Source: Priapulus caudatus (Eukaryota > Priapulida > Priapulimorpha > Priapulimorphida > Priapulidae). From it: a stretch of DNA of 64,000 nucleotides. This document shows, piece by piece, positions 10,850 to 21,360 of this stretch. The notes below the pieces were generated by a model, which was given only the letters and a program-made list of their open reading frames with translations, was not told the origin of the DNA and searched no databases. Each line of letters starts with the position of its first letter. The first letter of the stretch is position 1. The translations under genes were made by a program, and so were the position numbers. Location: contig NW_014577570.1 in the NCBI RefSeq assembly GCF_000485595.1, forward strand, positions 5,719-69,718. Reading direction: 5' to 3'.

Positions 10850-12823
10850 CACACACATCGCGCTCACGCACACACGTCGCACACACGCGCTCACGCACAC
10901 ACATCGCACACACGCGCTCACGCACACACGTCGCACACACACGCACACACATCGCACACACGTCACGCACACGCGCTCACGCATACACGTCGCACACACG
11001 GGCTCACGCACACACATCGCACACACGCGCTCACGCACACACGTCGTACACACGCGCTCACGCACACACATCGCACACACGCGCTCACGCACACACGCCG
11101 CACACATGCGCTCACGCACACACGTCGTACATACGCACTCACGCACACACGCCGCACACACACGCACACGCGCTCAGGCACACACGCCGCACATACACAC
11201 GTCACACACATGCGCTCACGCACACACGTCGCACATACGCGCTCACGCACATCGCGCTCACGCACACACGCGCTCACGCACACACGTGTCATACACGCGC
11301 TCCTGCACACACGTCGCACACACGCGCTCACGCACATACGCACACATATCACACACACGCGCTCACGCACACACGTAGCACACACGCACACATGTATGCG
11401 CTCACGCACACACGCGCTCGCGCACACACGCGCTCACGCACACACGCGCTCACGCGCTCACGCACACACGTTCATTTCACGAATTACGAAATCTGGTCTG
11501 GAATTGTTTACTTGCTTGCCCGACGGGCAAGCCACCCTGGCCTTTAACTAGCCCTTCCAAACAATTACTAGTCCCGGGCTAGCGGCTAATTCGACCCCTG
11601 TTAAGTTATCCAGTTTTCGATATATATGCGTCAGATCTTGATTGATAGCCCCAATTGTGAGTTTGGAGCGATGAAACAGCGATCCTCGGCGGGATCGGAG
11701 AAATTCCACGTTTTGCATAGGCAAGTTGCTCTGACCTAACCCACACCAAATCCACCAAAATCGTCGGTGTGGGCATTGGTCACAGGAATCTCGGACTACA
11801 GTTGATGATACACAGAAATCTGTGCATCACTTCCTGATACCTAAGGTAAGTACTAGTAGTAGTATTAGTAGTAGCAGGAGTAAGATAATATAGGATCCTA
11901 TCGGCTATAGGCTATATTATCTTACTCCTGGTAGTAGTACTACTACTAGTACTGCTGAGAGGGTCTATGTCCCCCGGGGTACTGACGGAACGTAACCTGG
12001 GTACGGTCCGGTATACCGGAACGTACCCTGGTACTATCTAATATGCCGGACCGTACCTCGCCTACTCCACTAACGAGTCTAGGGAGTAACCGTGATGATC
12101 GCCACGACAGTCACCATGATGATCGCCATAACAATCACCATGATGATCGCCACGACAGTCACCATGATGATCGCCATAACAATCACCATGATGATCGCCA
12201 CGACAGTCACCATGATGATCGCCATAACAATCACCGTGACGATCGCCACGACAATCACCGTGACGATCGCCACGACAATCACCGTGACGATCGCCACAAC
12301 AATCACCATGATGATCGCCATAACAACCACCATGACGATCGCCACGACAGTCACCATGATGATCGCCACGAAAATCACCGTGATGATTACCATGACAGTC
12401 ACCGTGACGATCGCCACAACAATCATCATGATGATCGCCACGACAGTCACCATGATGGTTGCCACGACAATTACCATGATGGTTGCCATGACAATCCCCA
12501 TGACAATCGCCACAACAATCGCCACGATGATAACCACGACAATGGCACAAAAACGGTAGCGACTCGATGCCGCCAGGTTTTCTCTCGTCACATTGGTGTC
12601 TAGATACCTTGAAATCACACGAACGATGCACACAATAAAATTCATCGGACATAATTAAGCATGAACTGCATTTTAGTTTATCACATTGGTTTTTAGACCT
12701 GACAAATTACCTGTAAAAGAAAATTAATTTTATCAATCCATCAGAGTACTCACTTTCGAAATCGACAAATATGTCTGGCTTTGGCAGTTCCTCTCGGGTC
12801 AGTAGCCTGAGCAAATTACCCAT
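1671..12823 (-). CDS. CYRI: CYRI/FAM49 gene, 5' half (coding exons 1-5), Rac1-binding Scar/WAVE regulator
   Basis: This is the gene-level entry. CYRI proteins (CYRIA/CYRIB, formerly FAM49, DUF1394) are myristoylated membrane-associated proteins that bind active Rac1 and restrain the Scar/WAVE complex at lamellipodia. Five coding exons join in phase: 12754-12823, 4514-4635, 3695-3800, 2542-2678 and 1671-1745, giving 170 residues, about half of the usual ~324. Visible hallmarks are the MGNLL N-terminus with the myristoylatable Gly2, [35 protein letters not shown] and [15 protein letters not shown]. The last contains the Arg-Arg pair reported as essential for Rac1 binding in mammalian CYRI-B. 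Introns 1-3 are GT-AG; intron 4 needs a GC donor. Intron 1 spans about 8.1 kb because of a tandem duplication. The C-terminal exons are not in the window. A TTTCAG just upstream of the start codon (about 12830) suggests a 5'-UTR intron. Confidence 0.9.
2398..2455 (-). pseudogene. Diverged copy of the 3' end of CYRI exon 4 and its donor region
   Basis: On the minus strand this reads TTCACGCTGAAATTCGGTGAC followed by GTAAGGGCACGTAAGGGG, closely matching the end of exon 4 and the start of intron 4 about 110 bp upstream. It lies inside intron 4. Unlike the real exon end, it carries a canonical-looking GAC/GTAAGG donor. Confidence 0.65.
2542..2678 (-). CDS. CYRI: CYRI coding exon 4
   Basis: The acceptor is CTCACAG and the exon starts with AG, which completes a Glu codon with the G from exon 3. 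It encodes [20 protein letters not shown] then [20 protein letters not shown] and FDDLK (45 codons). It must end after AAG to stay in phase with exon 5, so the intron starts GCACGT instead of GT. The only nearby GT (CAC/GTAGAG) would shift the frame. Confidence 0.9.
2860..3330. repeat. Degenerate TTAGGG-like repeats split by a small inverted-repeat insertion
   Basis: Scattered GGTTAGGGTTAGGGTCAG-type motifs occupy both sides of an unrelated insert at 3034-3233. They resemble a decayed interstitial telomere-like array inside CYRI intron 3. Confidence 0.6.
3034..3233. mobile_element. MITE-like insertion with CTCCAAG ends
   Basis: About 200 bp beginning CTCCAAG and ending CTTGGAG, with further imperfect inverted matches (TTATAGCATGGCGG near the left end, CCGCCAGGCTATAA near the right). 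It interrupts the TTAGGG-like repeat. No target duplication is certain and no coding region is present. Confidence 0.5.
3695..3800 (-). CDS. CYRI: CYRI coding exon 3
   Basis: Acceptor TTGTTTCAG; 106 nt encoding [20 protein letters not shown] then [15 protein letters not shown], ending in G before a GTTTGT donor (phase 1). It corresponds to the family's AW..V.PLV.RLK..YEFS segment. Confidence 0.9.
4262..4499. repeat. 49-bp minisatellite
   Basis: About five copies of a unit containing CCATGTTCTCCTCCCCCACA, CCACTAGCACAGTCACTGCA and CTACCTCTC, located in CYRI intron 2. The reverse complement of this array is at 1-138. Confidence 0.85.
4514..4635 (-). CDS. CYRI: CYRI coding exon 2
   Basis: Acceptor CTTCTGCAG; 122 nt starting AT, which completes an Asn codon with the final A of exon 1. 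It encodes [20 protein letters not shown] then [20 protein letters not shown] and ends at a GTAACA donor in phase 0. This matches the family's FEN-x-x-PTE-x-ERE and LADLQ-x-YKG-x-x-x-EIR region. Confidence 0.92.
4668..5640. repeat. 24-bp minisatellite (copy 1) in CYRI intron 1
   Basis: About 40 variant units based on GATCGCCACGACARTCACC plus RTGAY. Because 24 is a multiple of three, several frames on both strands stay open and give IATTITVT-like or RHDNHRDD-like peptides. I do not regard these as genes. A shorter array of the same unit is at 12088-12545. Confidence 0.9.
5847..5917 (-). pseudogene. Broken copy of CYRI coding exon 1
   Basis: The minus strand matches the intact exon at 12754-12823, including the GTGAGT donor, but the initiator reads GTG instead of ATG and one extra base lies in the middle (CTGCGGGTC versus CTCGGGTC on the plus strand). 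As written it cannot supply the MGNLL start. Residual sequencing error could explain part of the damage. Confidence 0.8.
6215..6288 (-). pseudogene. tRNA-like sequence (pseudo-tRNA or SINE head), copy 1
   Basis: The minus strand carries an A-box-like GTGCTCAGTGGTAGAGC and a B-box-like GTTCGAACCCC with partly pairing GTCT/AGAC ends. The T stem does not pair well and no clean anticodon stem is visible, so this is more likely a tRNA-derived fragment than a working tRNA. Confidence 0.5.
8455..8715. repeat. Dispersed repeat, inverted relative to 11595-11850 and 20165-20430
   Basis: Contains GATTCCTCTGACCAATGCCC, GGTCAGAGCAACTTGCCTAT and CTCACAATTGGGGCTATCAA. The same block recurs in direct orientation at 15350-15600 and in reverse complement at 11595-11850 and 20165-20430, so each duplication unit can fold back on itself. 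Confidence 0.8.
8762..9035. mobile_element. Foldback MITE, copy 1
   Basis: Long terminal inverted repeats start TTTGTTGCTAACATTGTCCC and include CCGACATGCATCGGCCATCC; the centre holds repeats of ACATGATG. The arms carry several small mismatches here and are nearly perfect in the second copy at 15636-15907. Confidence 0.8.
10329..10734. other. Spacer without a gene
   Basis: Between the near-identical duplication body and the AC-rich array. A noisier, longer counterpart exists after 17194, sharing landmarks such as ACGCGAAGACAGCAT and TGTTAATGTTCCCGCTCGC. No coding signal is seen. Confidence 0.5.
10735..11470. repeat. 27-bp AC-rich minisatellite
   Basis: Imperfect units of CGCGCTCACGCACACACGTC plus GCACACA. 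The unit is nine codons long, so a 243-residue THVAHTRSR repeat frame stays open from 10647 on the plus strand; this is a by-product of the repeat. Confidence 0.9.
11595..12085. repeat. Junction block with palindrome, repeated at 20165-20690
   Basis: An inverted copy of the 8455-8715 repeat is followed by a palindrome at about 11855-11960 (GCAGGAGTAAGATAATATAG facing its complement around CGGCTATAGG) and a GGTACGGTCCGGTATACCGG segment. The same series recurs at 20165-20690. Confidence 0.8.
12088..12545. repeat. 24-bp minisatellite (copy 2) in CYRI intron 1
   Basis: About 19 units of the same family as 4668-5640. Frames of 155-196 codons stay open across it on both strands because of the 24-bp period. 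Confidence 0.9.
12754..12823 (-). CDS. CYRI: CYRI coding exon 1 (intact copy)
   Basis: 70 nt encoding [20 protein letters not shown] then DFE, plus one A before a GTGAGT donor. The A joins AT of exon 2 to make the Asn of the family's conserved FEN. Gly2 is followed by Asn and hydrophobic residues, as in N-myristoylated CYRI proteins. The start is chosen because it is the only ATG giving the MGNLL signature. Confidence 0.93.
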
Positions 12824-13116
12824 CTCAAAACTGAAATGCAACTGGCAACAGAAATAGGGAACATATTTGCATGCAAAATATGTAGGCAGTGTCTAAACGA
12901 CCGGACCCGGTTTTGGAGTCTTGAAAATTAAACAACCGGCTCTCTTCTCTGATTGGTCAGTTTCCGAACATAACAGGACAAATATATAATAGGACAATGT
13001 TTAATGCAAAACATAAAGAAATATATTTAATTCCGAACATAAACAAAAGTTACAGAACAAATAAATGCAGAAACAAATAAAATACAAAGAAATACACAAA
13101 GCAGAGAAAAATACAA

Positions 13117-13193
13117 ACGTCTTATGGGGTTCGAACACGGTCCTTACTATCAGTATCACGAAGCGAAAGCTCTACCACTGAGCCACTCAGACC
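13117..13193 (-). pseudogene. tRNA-like sequence, copy 2
   Basis: Same sequence as 6215-6288, here with a complete A-box-like TGGCTCAGTGGTAGAGC and GTTCGAACCCC. Stems remain imperfect, so function as a tRNA is doubtful. Confidence 0.5.
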
Positions 13194-15635
13194 TACTTGA
13201 AAGTAGTGGATATATACCCTAACCCTAACCCTAATCCTAACCCTATCCCTGATTCTAAAATAAAATAAAATTAGCCAAAAATAATATTAAATAAAATAAA
13301 TAAGTGACAAAATTAGCCAATCAGAGAAGAGAGCCGGTTGTTTAGTTTTCAGGACTCTGAAACCGGATCCGGTTGTTTAGACACTTCCAAATATGTATGA
13401 AAAATATAGTTAAAACGTATAGTGCGCACATCACTACAAATATACCATCTATCCTAAAACTAGATCATAAAATTGTGCTGCTCGGGGATAATCAATTATA
13501 AAAGCCAAGGTGTTAAAGCAATGATTTCTCATGTTTTCACCAACCGTTTTCATATTTTATCAATCGTTCTGATATTTAACATTTCTTGCATGATGCCAAA
13601 TGTATATAGTAAGGCTAACATGTCATAGAATACTATCACAACTTTCTTTCCACCAATATGTGCACCCATCTGCATTTCAAATGAGTTTGTTTACATATAT
13701 GTCAACAGCCCTAGTGCTTGATTTTTGCTCTCGTGAGACCGGAACCCTGTCTCTACACTAGGTTAATTACCTTTATGTACATTTTGATATAGGTACCAGT
13801 CTATAAATATTTGTGTCACGTGTAACTACGTACGCTTCCATTGTGGGACCATTTGAACATTACATTATCGCGAATCTCATGATAGCGGCAGGACGTTTGG
13901 TGTTCATCTGCTGTTTTATAGCCTATAACAGTAGGAACTCATAAATAATTTGGTTCAAGGATAGAGATGATGTCCAGGACGGTGATAGGATAGGATAATG
14001 TTTATTACTGGACATGCTCTCTACCTGAGCCAATAATTTTTTATTCTAAAAAGGATTAGCAACATTTACGCTGAAAAAGTGAGTATAAATTTGTCCAAAT
14101 TTATTTTTGGGTTTATTTGAGAAATAATCGTTTTAAAATACCTTACGACTTATCATGTAAAACGATGCTTCTCTACTTTTCACATCGTTATATTTATTCA
14201 AACATCCCTGGCTATATCTATAAATTACGTGGAACTAATAAACAATATTTAGTAATATTCTTATTAAATTAAAAACAATTTACGCTTGTCTTAGCACAGT
14301 AACTGAGTAAGGTCAGTATAATCAAACAGGTGCAAATCCACTTTAGGCACCTTAGGTATCACAAAGTGCTGCACAGATTTCTGTGTATCATCAACTGATG
14401 CACAGACTTTCCATGTATATCAAGGAATGATGCAAAAACCCTAAGCCTAAGTCATAAAGTATAACCTTGGCTTAGGTATCACGAAGTGTGTTAGGGCAGG
14501 GAATAATTTTCCCGGTATCGCATCGCAATTCGCGATGTATTTTCAGCATTTGCTACGCATATTTTTTATGGAATCGCAGTTGTGCGATGCAGCCCATGCG
14601 AGATGTAAACGGAAACTACATGTTTACAATTTACTTTATTCTCGCGGCTGCTTTGCCCCGTCAATGAAATGCCACGTTACGCCGATTTTATTGACTTGTT
14701 AACACAAGGCCAACGTGACTTTTAAACAATCTTGCACTCCCCCCCCCTCCCCGTACATCAATCAATATGCCGCCCCAGGCACGTATACACAGCCACGCTG
14801 TGCTGGCGCTGCAGCTCTCGCGGGGCTGCTTTCTTCGGCGACCTTTGATAATATAAAGTGAGGATGTCGGGGTCGAGGATCGGATAGCCCCCTTCACAAT
14901 CGCTAGAACTGTATTTCATCAATGTTTGGATATATATATAACGTAAGGAACCAACATTTGATTAAAGCTTTAGACAATTATTTTTACTCGCCAACACGGG
15001 CGAGTCAGTTTTTAGCTTTGACTCGCCCGATATATTATTTTCACTCGACATTGGCGAGCGGGCGAGTGCCAAGCTCGCACGCTTTTAAACCGCTGCCGGG
15101 CAAGCGTACAGAATCGCTAGTGTGTCTAAGCTAGCTGTGCCTGTCACAGGCCGACACGATAAACACCAAGCATGCACGTGCGGTGTAAATTTGCACTGTG
15201 ATTGTCTGAAAAAATGCTATACAAATTTATCCAATTGCTATGCAAAATTTATTTTGTAGCACATTTGCTATGCAAATTTTTGGCTGGAAATTGTTCCCTG
15301 TAGGGTTAGGGTTAGGGCTGGGGCTAGGGTTTTTGCATCATTCCTTGATATACGGAAGTCTGTGCATCAGTTGATGTAGTCGAGATTCCTCTGACCAATG
15401 CCACACCGACGATATTTGGTGGATTTGGTGTGGGTTAGGTCAGAGCAACTTGCCTATGCAAAACGTGGAATTTCTCCGATCCCCGCGAGGATCGCTGTTT
15501 CATCCGCTCCAAACTCACAATTGGGGCTATCAATCAAGATCTGACGCACATATATCGAAAACTGGATAACTTATATATGCTTGCTCGCGTTGGTAAGTAC
15601 ACTTGTCCTACTCTTTTACCTTAGTCGTATTTCGA

Positions 15636-15907
15636 TTTAAAAATTTGTTGCTAACATTGTCCCTCCGACATGCATCGGCCATCCATCGTGCATCCAACTG
15701 CATTGTGGGATATTTTCCCACAATGGCATGTTTCCATGTTGGCCATGTTTGACACATGATGTTTGGCACATGATGACACATGATGATTTGAACATGATGT
15801 TCCATGTTCCACAATGGCATGTTTGGCATGTTTCCCACAATGCAGTTGGATGCACGATGGATGGCCGATGCATGTCGGAGGGACAATGTTAGCAACAAAT
15901 TTTTAAA
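15636..15907. mobile_element. Foldback MITE, copy 2, nearly perfect arms
   Basis: Arms of about 75-80 bp are almost perfect inverted repeats, from TTTAAAAATTTGTTGCTAAC through CCAACTGCATTGTGGGA and back. The centre consists of CATGATG-type repeats. There is no coding capacity, so mobilisation would need an enzyme supplied elsewhere. Confidence 0.85.
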
Positions 15908-17194
15908 TTGAAATAATATTGACCAACGCGAGCAAGCATCAGTCCTTGTGTTTTAAGGCGCGCCGTCGCGCGCCTCGATTGATCAGGAGAAATGCGAAAA
16001 AATGCGCATCTAAGCATTATCAAAACGCATACCTCTCTTCGTGTTTTGTTTTTCATTAATTCAACTTATGAACTCGAAGATAAACGCAAACGGTTGTAAA
16101 TATCACGGACATTGCCGGAAGTCGGTTCACTGTTTATAACGACAGTTGTAACGCTATCTATACCAACGGCAGTCTTTAACATCAATTCATCCGCTCATCA
16201 TTTATTTTATCACCGACGAAAGCTTGACGTATTTGTTGACTCTGGTATTCTTCCGTTACACACTGAACCGTATACACACCTCCGACCGTCGTAACTCACA
16301 AGCCTACTGCCTGCGTTGACTGCTTTGCACCGAACCCACCCAAAACCAAACAACAACCGTCCGGCCTATCATACGCGAGCCATACATGATGAATATGACT
16401 GTTACTGTATTCAATTGCTACAGCAGCAGATCGAGACTGGTGATGAAGATGCAGCTGACAATGAAATTAAAAAGCCTGATTAAGGATTTTAGTGAAGTTT
16501 TTATTGCAAAACATGTATGTTTTCTTGAAATGAAACTGAAATACCTCAAATTGCCAAAAATGCAACAGTGACTGAATGATTATGATGTTGCAAATACTAT
16601 TAAAGTTTTAATAGTCTGCTTTGAAATTGAGTGTTGTTCCTTTTTGACTAAACATGCTTAATGTGTGATTCAAGTTATCCATCAATATGTTCAAGAAGTT
16701 GATATTTTGTTAGATGAAATAAAAATCACCTAAAAATGTCCAAATTAAGAGTACAAATGCAGAGTAATTTTTATCCCAAAATACTGGAAATGGCATTTCA
16801 TGAAGTCTAGATTTCAATTTTTTTTCCCCGAACCCCCTTAGTTTGCCTCGTGACCTGCGGCAGCCAAGGTGTGTGATTTTTCACTCGCCTGCCTTTTTCA
16901 ACACCAAGGACTGAAGCATATATTTACAGTCAGGGGGTAGAAATAAGGACAATATGCAAGTTAGCCGAAGGGCTAGTAAGGTAAGGTTTGTACTAGGCCT
17001 TCTGGTTTTCAATTAGCCCTTAAAAGCATGATGTCGGATAGTGGTTGCGCCGGGAAATTGTTGATCTTACGAATGCTCGAGATGCTTTCGATATGCTTTA
17101 TATTGTGTATATATTGTGTATTGCTGTATTGAGAGGTTGTTTATTTACAATCATTTTATTATTAAACAGCCAGAGTTGGGACTGTGCGTGTGAC

Positions 17195-20164
17195 CTCAAT
17201 AAATTACACCTCTGCAATATGTTTAGTGGGTGCAGCTAGTATGCCGATTAGTGGGATAGTCTTTAGGTCTTTTTCGTCGTGAATGAGAAGTGATTTCCAT
17301 TAGTGCTGATACCGCCGCTAATAGTCGAGTTTGATTTATTCCCGTGACATTCTTAATGCCGTTTCGGACTCTCTAGGTGTTATTCTTCTTAATATTTCAT
17401 TATTTAATAGCTATTACCCGTCTCCAGACGGGTTTGAGTGGCGTCTTTGATTTGAGGGATGCGGTTTAACATTTTTATCTCTCACTTTAGTGAGGGATGT
17501 TATTTACAGTAAACGGAAAATTATTTTGGATGTTTAAGTTAGTCGCTTAGGTTAAGGTCCATAATGAGTACAATAATTATTTACTCCCTTTAAGAATACG
17601 CGAAGACAGCATTGTCAACGCTTATCAAATTTTCACGTTAATTACGAGCGAAACACTGGGGTGTCGATTGTGTTAATGTTCCCGCTCGCGCGCAAGATGA
17701 ATATCCACGGTAGTATGTGCTCATATATTTCAAATTTATACATAATATCTTCGTTTATTCATTATTTTGTGATATTATACTTATACTATATGTGTGCCCT
17801 CGATTATAGAACGCTCAATTACATCAATCAAATTTAAAAAAAGCAAAATGCATTGTTATAGTAGTTTTGTGAAGACTATTTTCTTTGAGTCATGTGGACA
17901 GCTGTGAGGCAGTGTCTGTTTGCTACACTCGTGTCACACTTGTTGGATTCAAGTAAGTTTGGATGTCGTCACACAATGCGATGTGTCCACACATCGAGTT
18001 AGTCATCACACTTTAGACCCATATAGTCAGTAGGAGCAACGTCGCGCATAGTCGTGCATGAACGGGGCGTGGTCTTGGGCTCGGCAGCATGAATCGAGCT
18101 ATTACCAACGGGCCAACACGAGCTTGGAATAGACAACACGCACAGCTGACAGCGGTTCTAGGTTAGGCATACAGTTTCTTTAACGGGTTGAGCATATCTG
18201 TAGCATACGCGTAATAACACAAACACACACAATTACAACAGGGGAACGGTGTATTCAGCAAATAGAACAGTCGCTGACTAAAACTCATGTGGTGACTCGT
18301 GTTTTCTTAATTTTTCTGCTCTCATTCAGCATGATTCAGTGGAGTGGTCTTGCTTTTGTTTTGTGATTGGTTTTGTTTATACACCGCAGCCGCAATGTCT
18401 TTGGTGTGTGCGTGTGCGTGGCCCGGATGCCATTAGTATGATGGTGTGCGAGAAATGGAATTACTATTAGAGGTGGAGATTTCGGGGTTCTGGCTGCGGA
18501 GTATGCAGAACGGCGGCGTTAATGCGCGTCGTGCGCATAATTTTAGTCTGTTTGGTGCGATTTTAGTTTTTGTATATTGTACGCTTGGGCTCTAACAGTT
18601 ATCTCATGAGTTACCGGACTGTGTGAATATTATACAAAACCGATCTCATGGTGCTGCTCAGTATTTTTAATATTTTACTCTGACGTAAGCTGTTGAGATT
18701 GGAGAGTTTTCATTCATTCGCTCGCTACAATATTTATATCTCATAACTACCGGCTGAGTTGCACATAGCCTTTACTCCTCACACAGACAAACTCATGGTC
18801 AATTGCACGCCACATCAGCACTCGGTGCTACACACAACGTTAGGCGCGCACTACCATCAGCACGTCGAAGCGAACGGCTTAGTGGAGGGATTGAAGGACG
18901 CGACGAGTCGCGACTGCACATCGGCATACCGGCAACGCATGGTCATCTCACACACGCATCACACACGATAACACATGCGCGCGGTCACGCAGACACGTCT
19001 TTTCTTACAGCACAGCTCGTTTCACCGGGAGGGCACACATCGACGTCACGCCGATGGGACGTGTACATACGTCCGTTCACCACAATTCACGCAACAACCA
19101 CCATCGCGCGACGACCAGTTATGAACCCCGCTTACATCGAGCCGGTTCTATCTCGCGGATGATAGTGATCGCTACACATCACGGCGCTTCACGCACACAC
19201 ACTCAGCCCACACAGCGCTCAGTGACAGACACGTCGATACACATACTAGGCCGGTCATCAGACCGTGCAGCGACACATCAGTCACACACTGCGATATTCA
19301 CAGCATACACTGGACTCCGTCCAGCATATGCGCTCACGCTACACACGTCGTACTACGAGCTACTCATACCTGCACATACTCGCGTGCACTCAGCATCACT
19401 CAGCGATTAGTCTAAGGCCACACAGCCCTGTGACAGACCAGATTTTCGAGCATACGTCATACACATGTGCTAGTAATCACAGACTGGATAAGCGTTCGCA
19501 CGCATGACTTTCGCCTCTTCTGCACACGTGGCGCCGCGCACACATCGGCAGCTCACGCACACGACCGGATGTCTCATACTTACGCGCTTCGTGCAGACAC
19601 TTCGTTCGGGCATCAGCGAGTTGCGCGCGTCTCAACGCACTTGATACGGCCACACATTTACTTTGACACAATAATCGCAAACGTGGCGAGCTCTCCGTCA
19701 CCCCAGCAATCGTTTCGCGGACGCAAGCAACATGTACTCTCTGTCGTTCTCTTCATCGCACACTCCAACTGCCTCCAATATGGCCGCGCTATGTTCACCA
19801 GCTCGCTCAACGGCATCACCTGACGCTCATAGTCACTATATTCGCGTGCAACAACGCGTCTGCAGCGACATACAGTCTCATTAATTGTGCTTACAGGTGT
19901 ACAGACTTTTATTCAGTAGCGAATCTTTAGGGCGTCTGTGGGTGACATAAAGTGATTTAGTTTTATGAGATTGGCGCCTAGCTACTGGTCAATGACGCAC
20001 GAGCAGCGCCTGGCTTTCGCTCTTTTCGTAAACTGGATCGGGCTCCTTGCAAAAACAATTACCTTAGCAAATGTCGGCTGGATAACAATTTCCAGACCAG
20101 CTAGTTTTTCGTAATAAATTCGCCTTCGCAGCATGTTAAGTATCTGGCAGTAATTTCGTCGACG
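17195..20164. other. Noisy region corresponding to the spacer and AC array of copy 1
   Basis: Landmarks of 10329-11594 recur in order but with heavy divergence and many insertions: ACGCGAAGACAGCATT near 17600, TGTTAATGTTCCCGCTCGCG near 17670, and broken CGCTCACGC-ACACACGTCG units at 18930-19830. No gene is seen. Open frames at 18759-19823 derive from the degraded AC repeat. Confidence 0.55.
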
Positions 20165-20690
20165 TATATATGCGTCAGATCTTTGATTGATAGCCCCTTA
20201 TTAATTGTGGTTTTGGGACGATGAATACTCAGCGATCCTCTTTGGCCATTTAAAACTCGGCGATCGGGATGAAATTCCACCGTTTTTGCATAGGCAATGT
20301 TTGCTCTGATCCTTAACCCACACCAAATTCCGAACCAAAATCGTCGTTTGTGGGGCGATTGGTCACAGGAATTCTCGGACTACAGTTGAGTGATTACACA
20401 TGAAATCTGTGCATCACTTCTGATACCTAAGGTAAGTACTAGTAGTAGTAGTAGTATTAGCAGTAGCAGGAGTAAGATAATATAGAATCCTATCGGCTAT
20501 AGGCTATATTATCTTACTCCTGGTAGTAGTACTACTACTAGTACTGCTGAGAGGGTCTATGTCCCCCGGGGTACTGACGGAACGTAACCTGGGTACGGTC
20601 CGGTATACCGAAACGTACCCTGGTACTATCTAATATGCCGGACCGTACCTCGCCTACTCCACTAACGAGTCTAGGGAGTCGCCTACTGTA
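20165..20690. repeat. Second copy of the junction block with palindrome
   Basis: Matches 11595-12085. The first half (20165-20420) contains many extra bases relative to its counterpart, while from about 20430 on the match becomes nearly exact, including the GTAAGATAATATAG palindrome. Confidence 0.8.
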
Positions 20691-21360
20691 AACAGGGATG
20701 CGAGTTCATGTAGAAATGATGAAGAAGATCCAAACTTGTGGTAATTAAACTGTACAACCTTTAATACTCATAAACTGTGTAGCCACCTCATCAAACAATC
20801 GCACAAACAGACAAAGAACGCGCACACGCGCATACGCGCGTGTGCTCAGCTCCGCGGCCAGAACCCCAATCTCCCTCCTATAGTATTACATCTCTCCCTA
20901 TATATTCGCCCAAAACTCCCTACATCTTGAGCACACATGTCACCCGTTTTGTCCAGTTCCAACCGTTCCCCTCATTTAACAATCACCCTAGAAACTGCCT
21001 AACCTAGAACCCGCTTATCCAACTCCCTGTAACATCAATGCCGCCGCCCAATATGCGCGACGTTCTGTCTAGCTAGACTATATGGCTAAAACAACTACCA
21101 GTCTAGCTCCACGCACTAATCCATGTGACACGTGCAAAAGACATGTTACACTACGCCTACTCCCTAACCCTAACCCCAACCCAACCCTAACCCTAACCAT
21201 ATCAAATAGTGACCAGGGTACGTTCCGGTATATTACCGGACCGTACCCAGGGTACGTTCCGGCAGTACCCTGGGGAACCTAGACCCTATGAGCACTAGTA
21301 CTAGTAGTAGTACTAGTAGTAGTACTAGTAGTACTAGTACTAGTACTAGTAGTCATTTGC
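20691..21360. repeat. Spacer plus inverted arm of the GGTACG repeat and TTAGGG-type array
   Basis: The segment 21205-21300 (GGGTACGTTCCGGTATATTA, then ACCCAGGGTACGTTCCGG) is the inverted counterpart of 20546-20690, and both ends run into AGTACTAGTAGTAG repeats, so 20430-21360 can form a large hairpin. Its loop includes CCCTAACCCTAACC-type repeats at 21166-21200. Confidence 0.7.

Larger units (their letters stand above)
12546..17194. repeat. Segmental duplication, body of copy 2
   Basis: Counterpart of 5641-10328, with the intact CYRI exon 1, a tRNA-like sequence, the nearly perfect foldback MITE and the same small inverted repeats. Differences from copy 1 are mostly one-base indels every few tens of bases, which is more typical of long-read error than of evolution alone. 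Confidence 0.85.

Noticed and set aside
10647-11551. Long plus- and minus-strand frames over the AC-rich array (up to 268 codons)
   Set aside because: Composition is purely the 27-bp repeat, open in several frames on both strands; no other coding evidence.
12043-12652. Frames of 155-196 codons over the 24-bp minisatellite
   Set aside because: The period is a multiple of three, so open frames are expected; four overlapping frames on both strands cannot all be genes.
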